NCBI GenBank assembly: GCA_030761205.1
Contig: JAULJL010000041.1
Span: 3,358,001-3,422,000 of the forward strand
DNA length: 64,000 bases
Direction of reading: 5' to 3'
Origin: Fremontodendron californicum
Taxonomy: Eukaryota > Streptophyta > Magnoliopsida > Malvales > Malvaceae
The translations under genes and the position numbers were made by a program. The notes beneath the pieces were generated by a model, which was not told the origin of the DNA, did not search any database, and worked only from the letters and a program-made list of their open reading frames with translations. This document shows, in pieces, positions 1 to 9,087 of this stretch (position 1 is its first letter; every line of letters starts with the position of its first letter).

Positions 1-1573
1 CCATCAAGTTGGCTGATGTGCAATGACGTCTGTGCTGACCTGTTTTCGTATTTTGCCCATATCTTCTTTTCCACATCAGAAAATGAGCTGATTCCAACGG
101 CTATGAATCAGTAACTCATAGGGGAACATTTTTATAGAAGACCATGTGATCAGATCAGGCCTCCAAGATTGACAAAATCGACCATCAAGTTGGCTGATCA
201 AAATGATCATACAATATGACGAAAATTGTTAGAAAAATGCACCCACCTATTATACCTACCTTTGAAATTTGTAAAGCTTGTCTTTTGTCATTTAGCCCTC
301 CAAAATGTGTATAAATAGAGGGCCTTGGATGATTGTAGAGGATCATATTGTACATAGGTAGGATATTAGCCATTTTAATAAAATTCTCTAAGTTTTCTTC
401 TTCTTTCTTTTCTCTAGTTTTCTTTCTTTTCTCTAGTTTTCTTTTTCTTTAGAGAGAGCAAGAGGTTGGATAATTAATATTCTTCCTCTTCTTCTTTTTT
501 TCTTTTATTTTCTTCTTAGATTTTCTTTAATTTTATGTTTATGTTTACAATGCCTATGCTAGGCTAAACTTCTATTTGGTTAAGGGTGATTTCAAAGCCC
601 TAGACATGTTTTATAATTGATTTTCAGATTCTATCTATCATTAATTTTCTATCAAAGTTGCTTATGTTCTTCTACAAGAATTGTTCATGATGTTGTCTTG
701 ATTTATTTAGGTGTACAACTAGATAAATCTTGATAATTATCTATTGCTAGTCTAGGAGTCTTGATCCGTGTAATTGTCTTGATTTCCTATTCATAAGTGG
801 CAATTTGTGATTAATGATTATGGTCAAGTTTTCAATAATTGCAAAGTAGAACATAACCTAAGTTGAACAATCCGAGCTTATGTGTTTGTTGCTTAGATCA
901 ACCTATCTTTCTCATCATAAAGCTGCCATTAAATTGAATTTAGAGAGCTTATTCTAGGTTGTTTAATGGTTAGAGATTAAATAGAGAGCTTGTTCTATTT
1001 AACGACAAACTAAGGAAAGATTGGGATAACAGAGCTTGTTGTTATCTACGGTTGTTAACTTTGATAGTTGGTTGATATTGATAGATCTGAAATTGATTCT
1101 TAATGATGTCTAGTGGTGGAGAATGAAACCTTAACCATATTTTTCATATTTGATTCTTCTTACTTACTTGTTTTCTTACTTTTCTAGTTTGCTTATTTTT
1201 AAAAGTATATTTATTTTTATTGGCTGGTTATACCGCCTAATTTGTATATTAACTTTGTTTTATTTTTATTGGCTGGTTATACCGCCTAATTTAGTATATA
1301 TATTTTTATTGGCTGGTTATACCGCCTAATTTAGTATATATATTTTTATTGGCTGGTTATACCGCCTTGCATCTTATTCTTATTATTTACTTTAGTTTAA
1401 ATCTGGCTTCAAAAACCCTTTTTCTTTTATTGTTTTCTTTGAACGTAAGTTATAAACTAATAACTCATAGATTAAAACCCAATCCCTGAGGACTCGACCC
1501 TTGCTAATCATTATACTTACAATTGATCTTTTTAGTGCAAGGTTAAATAAGATACACTCTTTTGGGTGCATCA
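1..1573 (+). repeat. 5' LTR of element B (left part off-window)
   Basis: The sequence ends GGGTGCATCA and is followed by a tRNA-Asp primer-binding site. It is collinear, with no net indel, with 16793-18365, and I counted about seven differences by eye. That makes 16275-18365 its partner and places its missing start about 517 bases left of the window. It has a TATAAATA box at 310-317, an AATAAA signal at 377-382 and four GGCTGGTTATACCGCC repeats at 1222, 1271, 1311 and 1351. ORFs inside it are short and appear only because the LTR is AT-rich. Confidence 0.93.
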
Positions 1574-1579
1574 AATTTT

Positions 1580-1597
1580 TGGCGTCGTTGCCGGGGA
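1580..1597 (+). other. Primer-binding site of B (tRNA-Asp type, one mismatch)
   Basis: TGGCGTCGTTGCCGGGGA lies 6 bases after the LTR. It matches the complement of the plant tRNA-Asp 3' end except for C to T at 1585. All other copies in the window have the perfect form. Confidence 0.85.
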
Positions 1598-1718
1598 TTG
1601 CTTTCTTTAGTTTATTTGTTACTTGGTTTATTCTTATTTTCAGTTCTAATTAGTTTTACTTTCTTGTACATACAAGTTTTTCTTTTCAAATTTAAAAAAA
1701 AAAAAAAAAAAAAAAACA

Positions 1719-2657
1719 ATGGAATTGAGCAATCTAACACTTGAAGAGTTGGTGGCATACATGAACATGGAGAATCAACAAGCCAATCTCACCTCCCCAG
1801 TTCAACAATTGGCCATGGGAGGATGTCAAGGCCATCAAGTGTTCCAAGACCAACAGTATGATCATTACGCAAACACTTACCATGAGGGATGGTGTGATCA
1901 TACTAATTATGGCTACTCGAAAAATTACCAAGAAGTAGATCCTTATGCCAATTACACTCATCCATCTAGCTTCAATCAATCATGGTCCCAAGAACCAGAT
2001 CTTTTTCAACCACCACATATGACTCAAAACTCAGGTACTTCTTTAGAAGATCTTGTCTATTCTCTTGTTACTGATACTTTGCAATTTCAACAGGAAACAA
2101 GGGCAAGCATCCAGAGTTTGGAAAAGCAAATGATCCAATTGACGAGTAGTATGGTGGGATGGGTAGCACAAAGATCTGAAGAACTCCCTGCCCAAACGAT
2201 GATTAACCCAAAGGAGAATGCTACTATTGTGACCTTGAGGAATGAGGAACAAGATGAGGATGAGACAAAATTAGAGAGGAATTTTATTCTTGAGGATAAT
2301 GAAGCCAATGATCCAACTAAGAGTATTTCGGCACCTGAGGTAACGTTTGAGATTACACTTTTTACTAATGTTTCTTCTCCACCTTTTCCTATTAGATTTG
2401 CAAAGTTCATGGAGGAAGAACATGAACAACACATGCCAGAAACCTTAAACAACTTGTTTGTGGATGCCATTCAACAAGTATCAAAATATGCTCCATTCCT
2501 CGAAGAGATATGCACCACAAAGGATGATGGAATAATACTTGTAATGGAGAATGCATCCACTGTTGTGCAAAGAAAGCTTCCTCTCAAACGCATTAATTTG
2601 GAAAATTTCATGTATGAGCCTGACAAGCCTAAAAAGCCAAGAAGGGGTGTTGGTTAG
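1719..2657 (+). CDS. gag: Gag C-terminal remnant, element B (312 aa)
   Basis: This ORF follows the primer-binding site and an A-rich leader and starts at ATGGAATTG. It is not a whole gag. It corresponds to the stretch that follows the zinc knuckle in plant Athila/Tat gag: a Tyr/Asn/Gln-rich part (about 40-75), a predicted coiled coil (LEDLVYSLV to LEKQM, about 109-140), the INPKENATIVTLRNEEQ block (about 162-178), and the PFPIRFAKF ... LEEICTTK block (about 223-268) that precedes protease. The capsid domain, CCHC knuckle, protease, RT and integrase are absent. It ends KPRRGVG, and the next bases are the post-integrase spacer (GGGAAGGCAACCCAA). The frame is open, but whether the product does anything is unknown. 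Confidence 0.75.
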   Translation: MELSNLTLEELVAYMNMENQQANLTSPVQQLAMGGCQGHQVFQDQQYDHYANTYHEGWCDHTNYGYSKNYQEVDPYANYTHPSSFNQSWSQEPDLFQPPHMTQNSGTSLEDLVYSLVTDTLQFQQETRASIQSLEKQMIQLTSSMVGWVAQRSEELPAQTMINPKENATIVTLRNEEQDEDETKLERNFILEDNEANDPTKSISAPEVTFEITLFTNVSSPPFPIRFAKFMEEEHEQHMPETLNNLFVDAIQQVSKYAPFLEEICTTKDDGIILVMENASTVVQRKLPLKRINLENFMYEPDKPKKPRRGVG

Positions 2658-3597
2658 GTTCAAAACATTAACTCAAGTGTTAATTGGGAAGGCAACCCAA
2701 TTAAAGAAGAAATTGCCAACCTTCCATATTCAGATTTGATTTCTCTTTCTTTTCCATTTTCTTTTCTTTTCTTTTATTATTTTTATTTTTATTGTTTTTA
2801 TTTTTATTTTTTATGTTTACTTGTTAATTTTTGTTTAGTATTTTAGGATTATTTAGGTTGCATGAGTTTGTTTTGTTTTGAGTCTTAGTTGTTCCTATTC
2901 TTATGTTATTAGTTCTTTTCTCTTACACATGATTCTTTCATTTGGGTTAATAGACTTACATTGAGGACAATGTAAGAATTAAGTGTGGGGGGAATGATTT
3001 AGGATTTATTTTATTTTTGTCTACTATTTTTTTTATGAGTCTTTATTATTATTATTTTTAGTGTGTTTTAGTTCCTTTTTAATACAATGATGAGATATGA
3101 ATTGCATAAGTCTAAAACAGATTTATTAGTGAGAAGATTTTCATGAGAATTGAACTTGATATCAATCTTTTTATGAGCCAATGTTAATATGATATGTTGA
3201 TTGAGAAAGAAGCATGTTTAGACTTAATCTGACTTGTATAATCATCCTTGTGAGTTTTTGAGCCTATAATGATTGATGCATTATACAAATCAATCTAATT
3301 TCTTTCTTGAGTTCTCTTATGATTACATGATTCTCTAGAACTTGCTTTAAACCATTTGAGACTATATTGATGCATGTAACAACATGAATATGATAGAGGC
3401 ATTAGGACTTTTTAACTAGGGCCAAACAGCAATCCCTTATTGATGTTCCAAGAGAACATCCCTCTAGTGAACCAAATTGAGCCTACATTGAATAAGCTAT
3501 TTATTTGGTAACCACATCTTACACCTAGCCTAAACACATTTATATCTTTACCCTTGTTCTAAAGATGGACTAGAATGTTTGAGACATATTGCAAAAA
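2658..3597 (+). other. 3' untranslated internal region of B, first copy
   Basis: No gene is visible. It starts with the GGGAAGGCAACCCAA spacer and a T-rich tract. At 2955-2976 there is a hairpin with 9-bp perfect arms CTTACATTG/CAATGTAAG and loop AGGA, followed by AAGTGTGGGGGGAA. About 780 bases from 2815 onward recur at 5030-5810 on the other side of the LOG gene, so B carries this region twice. It ends abruptly in the ZnB gene at CAAAGG. Confidence 0.7.
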
Positions 3598-3693
3598 CAA
3601 AGGGAATGGCAACATCTTGGGAATCTGATGTTAAAAGACCCTGTTTGCCAGCTTGTAAGAAAATTGGATGGGAAGCATATCCTCGACTCATAG
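3598..3693 (+). pseudogene. ZnB gene fragment in B (last 31 codons)
   Basis: It corresponds to codons 148-178 and the stop of the 178-aa ZnB protein that is intact in element A at 9622-10158. The first 147 codons, including the basic and cysteine motifs, are missing. The junction with the upstream retroelement sequence shares CAAAGG on both sides, consistent with template switching. It cannot encode a functional protein. Confidence 0.85.
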
Positions 3694-3859
3694 AAGGCGT
3701 TTAAGCCGTTTCTGGACGTAAAACCAGAGGAAGATGTGAGCCACAATCACAACTACAATAAATGACTTCTCAGCTTTTGGTTTGATTTGCTATAACTTCA
3801 TTTTGGTTTAATTTACGTGTTGTTCGATTTGTGTAATTATTCTCTTTTTTTTTATTTGT

Positions 3860-4105
3860 CTTTTACGGTTGATTTTTCTTCTCTTTTTGATTTTCTTCCT
3901 GAAATCACGCAAAAATCTTTTGTTAGGTTAACATTTTCTTCTGACAGGTCAAATACACTTTCGGCGACATTATTACTCTTGACTTTTACGGTTGATTTTT
4001 CTTCTCTTTTTGATTTTCTTCCTGAAATCACGCAAAAATCTTTTGTTAGGTTAACATTTTCTTCTGACAGGTCAGATACACTTTCGGCGACATTATTACT
4101 CTTGT
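3860..4105 (+). repeat. 123-bp direct duplication between ZnB and LOG (B)
   Basis: Two adjacent copies start at 3860 and 3983, each beginning CTTTTACGGTTGATTTTTC and including the TCTGACAGGTCA motif. Element A has the same duplication (10326-10571). D, J and K have one copy. Confidence 0.9.
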
Positions 4106-4186
4106 CTGATTCACTACTCAGTCCTCTATATATTACACCATGTACACATTCTCTTTCAGGCACTCGAAAAAAAAAAGAAAAAAAAA

Positions 4187-4834
4187 ATGGAAAGTACTTC
4201 GTCCCAACGCATTAAAAAAATTTGTGTCTTTGGAGGTGCTTATCCAGGGAAAAATAACATATTCGCTGATGAAGCCATAAGAGTTGGAGTAATACTTGCC
4301 CAACAAAAGATCCAGTTGATTTATGGAGGCGGTAGAACGGGTTTAATGGGAGCAGTCGCTACAGCAGCACACGCCGGAGGAAGTCCAGTTCTAGGAATCG
4401 TGCCAAAACTATTCACAAGTTTTTGTGGACCTACCGTGGGTAAGGAAATACAAGTCTGGAGTATCCCTGAACGGATGACAATCATGTACCATTCTGCCGA
4501 TGCATTCATTGCTTTACCAGGAGGTCTGGGTACATTGGAAGAAATAGCTTGCGTGGCTTCTTGGTCATCTTTGGTCACAAATAAGAAACCCATTGGTTTG
4601 CTTAATATTAATGGTTATTTTAGTAATTTGCTTTCATATTTAGATAATGCTGTGGATAATGGATTCATGTTTTCAGAGGCAAGGAGAACCATAATTTCTG
4701 CTACAACCATTGAAGATTTACTCAAAAAGCTCCAAGCTTATGAGTATTTATCTGCTACGGTTGTTTCGCAAACGCTCGGAAAAAGAAAAAGAGATATGGA
4801 CGAGCAAGGAGTGGATTGCACTTTGTCTTTGTGA
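4187..4834 (+). CDS. LOG: LOG-like cytokinin riboside 5'-monophosphate phosphoribohydrolase (B copy)
   Basis: LOG enzymes hydrolyse cytokinin nucleotides to the free active base plus ribose 5-phosphate. This 215-aa ORF has the family landmarks: ICVFGG near the N-terminus (12-17), IYGGG (45-49), IPERM with the active-site Arg96, and PGGLGTLEE (111-119) with the catalytic Glu. The length is normal for plant LOGs. It has no introns, although plant LOG genes usually have several, which points to capture from RNA. B has Arg at position 50 (GGGRTG) where the other copies have Ser, within the nucleotide-binding loop. The C-terminal GKRKRD could be a nuclear signal. A TATA-like CTATATAT and a CTTTCAG tract lie upstream. 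The fold assignment is firm; activity is untested, and the sequence is divergent from ordinary plant LOGs. Confidence 0.9.
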   Translation: MESTSSQRIKKICVFGGAYPGKNNIFADEAIRVGVILAQQKIQLIYGGGRTGLMGAVATAAHAGGSPVLGIVPKLFTSFCGPTVGKEIQVWSIPERMTIMYHSADAFIALPGGLGTLEEIACVASWSSLVTNKKPIGLLNINGYFSNLLSYLDNAVDNGFMFSEARRTIISATTIEDLLKKLQAYEYLSATVVSQTLGKRKRDMDEQGVDCTLSL

Positions 4835-5944
4835 CATTATCTAACATTTTGTTTGTTGTGTCTTAGTTATAATAAGTGGTTAGCAACCTCTGCAGGTAAT
4901 ATGTCCCTTACCCCCTACTAAAAAAAAAAAGTTTGTTGTGTTTTAAGCAATTTAGAAGTATTCATTCTGAACAAGGTCTGAGTAAGGGAGACTTGAGACA
5001 TACCTTGTCAGTTTGATTTTAATCTTTTTATGTTTACTTGTTAATTTTTGTTTAGTATTTTAGGATTATTTAGGTTGCATGAGTTTGTTTTGTTTTGTTT
5101 TGAGTCTAGTTGTTCCTATTCTTATGTTATTAGTTCTTTTCTCTTACACATGATTCTTTCATTTGGGTTAATAGACTTACATTGAGGACAATGTAAGAAT
5201 TAAGTGTGGGGGGAATGATTTAGGATTTCTTTTATTTTCGTCTAGTATTTTTTTTTTATGAGTCTTTATTATTATTATTATTATTTTTAGTGTGTTTTAG
5301 TTCCTTTTTAATACAATGATGAGATATGAATTGCATAGGTCTAAACTGGTTACTAGTGAGAAGATTTTCATGAGAATTAAGCTTGATACTAATTTTTATG
5401 AGCCAATGTTAATATGATATGTTGATTGAGAAAGAAGCATGTTTAGACTTAAAACTGACTTGTATAATCATCATTGTGAGTTTTTGAGCCTAAAATGATT
5501 GATGCATTATACAAATCAATCAAATTTCTTTCTTGAGTGCTCTTATGATTACATGATTCTCTAGAACTTGCTTTAAACCGTTTGAGACTATATTGATACA
5601 TGTGACAACATGAATATGATAGAGGCATTAGGATTATAACCAGAGCCAAACAGCCATCCCTTATTGATGTTCCAAGAGAACACACCCTTAGTGAACCAAT
5701 TTGAGCCTACATTGAATAAGCTATCTCTTTGGTAACCATAACTTGTCCCTAACCTAAATATACTTATATCTTTACCTTTGTTCCAAAGATGAATTAGCAT
5801 GATTTGAGACAAGTTGCAAAGACAAGGGATATTTTTTGGTTAGAAACAAGAAATAAGTGTGGGGGGAAAAGAAAAGAAAAGTCAAGAGAAAAAGAAATGG
5901 AATACTGGAAAATACATTCCTATGTAAAAAAAAATATATATATA
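4835..5944 (+). other. 3' untranslated internal region of B, second copy
   Basis: No gene is visible. It holds an inverted G-tract (4898-4924), the hairpin CTTACATTG/CAATGTAAG at 5176-5197 with AAGTGTGGGGGG after it, and a second AAGTGTGGGGGGA near 5854. It breaks at 5949 where element A inserted, and continues at 15480. Confidence 0.75.
4898..4924 (+). other. Locally inverted G-tract after LOG in B
   Basis: A, D and K carry a G-rich block after LOG (TTTTAGTAGGGGGTAAGG, as at 11431-11448 in A). In B the same block reads as its reverse complement (CCTTACCCCCTACTAAAA), and the adjoining TGACATTG hairpin is gone. This is a short inversion or fold-back, not a point change. Confidence 0.75.
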
Positions 5945-5949
5945 TGAAT
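5945..5949. repeat. Left target-site duplication of element A (TGAAT)
   Basis: TGAAT immediately precedes the A LTR and recurs at 15475-15479 after the other LTR. Removing A and one copy restores the ATGAATCATCTCTTG sequence seen intact in A's own 3' region and in E, F and J. Confidence 0.95.
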
Positions 5950-6281
5950 TGATAACTCGTATAATTATATAGTTTTTAGTTATGTTTTATTAATGTTTTG
6001 TGTCAAATACGAGTTATTATTGTTTAGTCTAATTGTGTTTATGATCTTTTATATTTTTATGTATTTTGGTGTTTTTCACAAGTTTCTTTGAGTGATTTCA
6101 GATTACTAGAATTAAGGGCAAATCCAGTTCAGTTTCAGTTCCGACACCTTTTGCCATATCAGCTATATCTCGAGTTTCACTGAAGCAATAAGGCTGAAAT
6201 TTGTAGCCATGCAAAGCTAAGAGGCATATCTATCTTTTTCATGTTTTACACTTCTTAAAACGGAGTCGTTTTCCCTAGCGA

Positions 6282-6643
6282 AATCGACCATCAAGTTGGC
6301 TGATGTGCAATGACGTCTGTGCTGACATGTTTTCGTATTTTGCCCATATCTGCTTATCCACACCAGCAAAAGAGCTGATTCCAACGGCTATGGTTCCGTA
6401 ACTGATAGGGGAACCTTTGTCTAGAAGACCATGTGATCAGATAAGGCATCCAATATTGAAGAAATCGACCATCAAGGTGGCTGATGTGCAATGACGTCTG
6501 TGCTGACATGTTTTCGTATTTTGCCCATATCTGCTTAACCACATCAGCAAATGAGCTGATTCCAACGGCTATGGTTCCGTAACTGATAGGGGAACCTTTC
6601 TCTAGAAGACCATGTGATCAGATCAGGCCTCCAATATTGACGA
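6282..6643 (+). repeat. 181-bp tandem duplication in U3 of the A LTR
   Basis: Units start at 6282 and 6462 (AAATCGACCATCAAG), and a third start at 6643 leads into unique sequence. Each unit has TGACGTC (6311-6317, 6492-6498), a core recognised by plant bZIP factors, so it may act as an enhancer. LTRs D, F, G and H have one unit. Confidence 0.85.
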
Positions 6644-6736
6644 AATCGACCATCAAGTTGGCTGATCAAAATCGTCATATACCTACCTTTGAAATTTGTA
6701 AAGCTTGTCTCTTGTCATTTAGCCCTCCAAAATGTG

Positions 6737-6744
6737 TATAAATA
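6737..6744 (+). promoter_or_regulatory. TATA box of the A 5' LTR
   Basis: TATAAATA is in the context GTGTATAAATAGAGGG, which is conserved in the full plus-strand LTRs here (310-317 in B, for example). AATAAA follows 60 bases later, so R would start near 6770. Confidence 0.8.
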
Positions 6745-6803
6745 GAGGGCCTTGGATGATTGTAAGGGATCATATTGTACATAGGTAGGATATTAGCCAT
6801 TTT

Positions 6804-6809
6804 AATAAA
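6804..6809 (+). terminator. Polyadenylation signal in the A LTR
   Basis: AATAAA lies downstream of the inferred transcription start, as expected for an LTR R region. It is conserved in the intact LTRs; J has AACAAA instead at the matching site. Confidence 0.6.
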
Positions 6810-7635
6810 ATTCTCTAAGTTTTCTTCTTCTTTCTTTTCTCTAGTTTTCTTTCTTTTCTCTAGTTTTCTTTTTCTTTAGAGAGAGCAAGAGGTTGGATAA
6901 TTAATATTCTTCCTCTTCTTCTTTCTTTCTTTTATTTTCTTCTTAGATTTTCTTTAATTTTATGTTTATGTTTACAATGCCTATGCTAGGCTAAACTTCT
7001 ATTTGGTTAAGGGTGATTTCAAAGCCCTAGACATGTTTTGTGATTGATTTTCAGATTCTATATATCATTAATTTTCTATCAAAGTTGCTTATGTTCTTCT
7101 ACAAGAATTGTTCATGATGTTGTCTTGATTTATTTAGGTGTACAACTAGATAGATCTTGATAATTATCTATTGCTAGTTTAGGAGTCTTGATCCGTGTAA
7201 TTGTCTTGATTTCCTATTCATAAGTGGCAATTTGTGATTAATGATTATGGTCAAGTTTTCAATAATTGCAAAGTGGAACATAACCTAAGTTGAACAATCC
7301 GAGCTTATGTGTTTGTTGCTTAGATCAACCTATCTTTCTCATCATAAAGCTGCCATTAAATTGAATTTAGAGAGCTTATTCTAGGTTGTTTAATGGTTAG
7401 AGATTAAATAGAGAGCTTGTTCTATTTAACGACAAACTAAGGAAAGATTGGGGTAACAGAGCTTGTTGTTATCTACGGTTGTTAACTTTGATAGTTGGTT
7501 GATATTGATAGATCTGAAATTGATTCTTAATGATGTCTTGTGGTGGAGAATGAAACCTTAACCATATTTTTCATATTTGATTCTTCTTACTTATTTGTTT
7601 TCTTACTTTTAGTTTGCTTATTTTTTTATATTTAT

Positions 7636-7787
7636 TTTTATTGGCTGGTTATACCGCCTAATTTGTATATTAACTTTGTTTTATTTTTATTGGCTGGTTA
7701 TACCGCCTAATTTAGTATATATATTTTTATTGGCTGGTTATACCGCCTAATTTAGTATATATATTTTTATTGGCTGGTTATACCGCC
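7636..7787 (+). repeat. Short tandem repeat in U5 (GGCTGGTTATACCGCC units)
   Basis: Units are at 7643, 7692, 7732 and 7772, with the last three 40 bp apart. J LTRs have five units, B, C and A LTRs four, and the D and F LTRs none. Confidence 0.9.
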
Positions 7788-7997
7788 TTGCATCTTATTC
7801 TTATTATTTACTTTAGTTTAAATCTGGCTTCAAAAACCCCTTTTCTTTTATTGTTCTTGAATTTAAGTTTTAAACTATTAACTTATAAACTAAAACCCAA
7901 TCCCTGAGGACTCGACCCTTGCTAACTACTATACTTACAATTTATCTTTTTAGTGCAAGGTTAAATAAGATACACTCTTTTGGGTGCATCAAGTTTT

Positions 7998-8015
7998 TGG
8001 CGCCGTTGCCGGGGA
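7998..8015 (+). other. Primer-binding site of A (tRNA-Asp)
   Basis: TGGCGCCGTTGCCGGGGA is a perfect complement of the tRNA-Asp 3' end, typical of Athila-type elements. Confidence 0.9.
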
Positions 8016-8148
8016 TTGTTTTCTTTAGTTTATTTGTTACTTGGTTTATTCTTATTTTCAGTTCTAATGAGTTTTATTTTCTTGTACATACGAGTTTTTC
8101 TTATCAAATTTTGAAAAAAAAAAATAAAAATAAAAAATAAAAAAAATA

Positions 8149-9087
8149 ATGGAATTGAGCAATCTAACACTTGAAGAGTTGGTGGCATACATGAACATGG
8201 AGAATCAACAAGCCAATCTCACCTTCCCAGTTCAACAATTTGCCATGGGAGGATGTCAAGGTCATCAAGTGTTTCAAGACCAACAGTATGATCATTACTC
8301 AAACACTTACCATGAGGGATGGTGGGATCATACTAATTATGGCTACTCGAAAAATTACCAAGAAGTAGATCCTTATGCCAATTACACTCATCAATCTAGC
8401 TTCAATCAATCATGGTCCCAAGAACCAGATCTTTTTCAACCACCACATATGACTCAAAACTCAGGTACTTCTTTAGAAGATATTGTCTATTCTCTTGTTA
8501 CTGATACTTTGCAATTCCAACAGGAAACAAGGGAAAGCATCCAGAGTTTGGAAAAGCAAATGAGCCAATTGGCTATTAGTATGGTGGGATGGGTAGCACA
8601 AAGATCTGAAGAACTCTCTGCCCAAACTATGATTAACCCAAAGGAGAATGCTACTATTGTGACCTTGAGGAATGAGGAACAAGATGAGGATGAGACAAAA
8701 TTAGAGATGAATTCTATTCTTGAGGATAATGAAGCCAATGATCCAAATAAGAGTATTTCAGCACCTGAGGTAACGTTTGAGATTCCAATTTTTACTAATG
8801 TTTCTTCTCCACCTTTTCCTAGTAGATTCGCAAAGTTCAAGGAGGATGAACATGAACAAGACACGCTGGAAACCTTAAACAGTTTGTTTGTGGATGTCAT
8901 TCAACAAGTACCAAAAGATGCATCATTCCTCGATGAGATATGCACCACCAAGGATGATGGAATAATACTTGTAATGGAGACTACATCCACTGTTGTGCAA
9001 AGAAAGCTACCTCTCAAACGCATAAATTTGGGAAATTTCATGTATGAGCCTGACAAGCCTAAAAAGCCAAGAAAGGGTGTTGGTTAG
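8149..9087 (+). CDS. gag: Gag C-terminal remnant, element A (312 aa)
   Basis: It has the same length and frame as the B copy, from MELSNLTLEEL to KPRKGVG, with scattered substitutions (Q91 for P, MSQLAISM for MIQLTSSM). It contains the coiled coil, the INPKENATIV block and the PFPSRFAKFKEDE block. There is no zinc knuckle and no protease. The leader between the primer-binding site and the ATG contains TTATTTTCAG (8052-8061), a splice-acceptor-like tract, and an A-rich stretch before the start. Retention of an open 312-codon frame in B, A, E and J suggests recent descent from one such element, or use of the product in RNA packaging (inference). Confidence 0.75.
   Translation: MELSNLTLEELVAYMNMENQQANLTFPVQQFAMGGCQGHQVFQDQQYDHYSNTYHEGWWDHTNYGYSKNYQEVDPYANYTHQSSFNQSWSQEPDLFQPPHMTQNSGTSLEDIVYSLVTDTLQFQQETRESIQSLEKQMSQLAISMVGWVAQRSEELSAQTMINPKENATIVTLRNEEQDEDETKLEMNSILEDNEANDPNKSISAPEVTFEIPIFTNVSSPPFPSRFAKFKEDEHEQDTLETLNSLFVDVIQQVPKDASFLDEICTTKDDGIILVMETTSTVVQRKLPLKRINLGNFMYEPDKPKKPRKGVG

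Larger units (their letters stand above)
5950..7991 (+). repeat. 5' LTR of element A
   Basis: It runs from TGATAACTCG to GGGTGCATCA and has the same length as the 3' LTR. An 11-bp inverted repeat lies at its start (ATAACTCGTAT 5952-5962, ATACGAGTTAT 6007-6017). The order is U3 with a 181-bp duplication, TATA box, short R, and a U5 of roughly 1.2 kb with four GGCTGGTTATACCGCC units. Confidence 0.95.

Noticed and set aside
185..373. Small antisense ORF repeated in many LTRs (MANILPMYNM type)
   Set aside because: It lies across the TATA and R regions of the LTR on the opposite strand and changes length between copies.
1206..1367. CRISPR-like array in the LTR (GGCTGGTTATACCGCC every 40 bases)
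   Set aside because: Spacers are the same AT-rich sequence, the genome is plant, and the array belongs to LTR U5.
4321..4593. 90-codon antisense ORF opposite LOG, repeated at 10800, 51568 and 57581
   Set aside because: It is open only because the LOG coding strand lacks certain codons; it has no start context or recognisable domain and appears wherever LOG does.
7998..8015. tRNA gene
   Set aside because: Only the complement of a tRNA 3' end is present, as expected for a primer-binding site.
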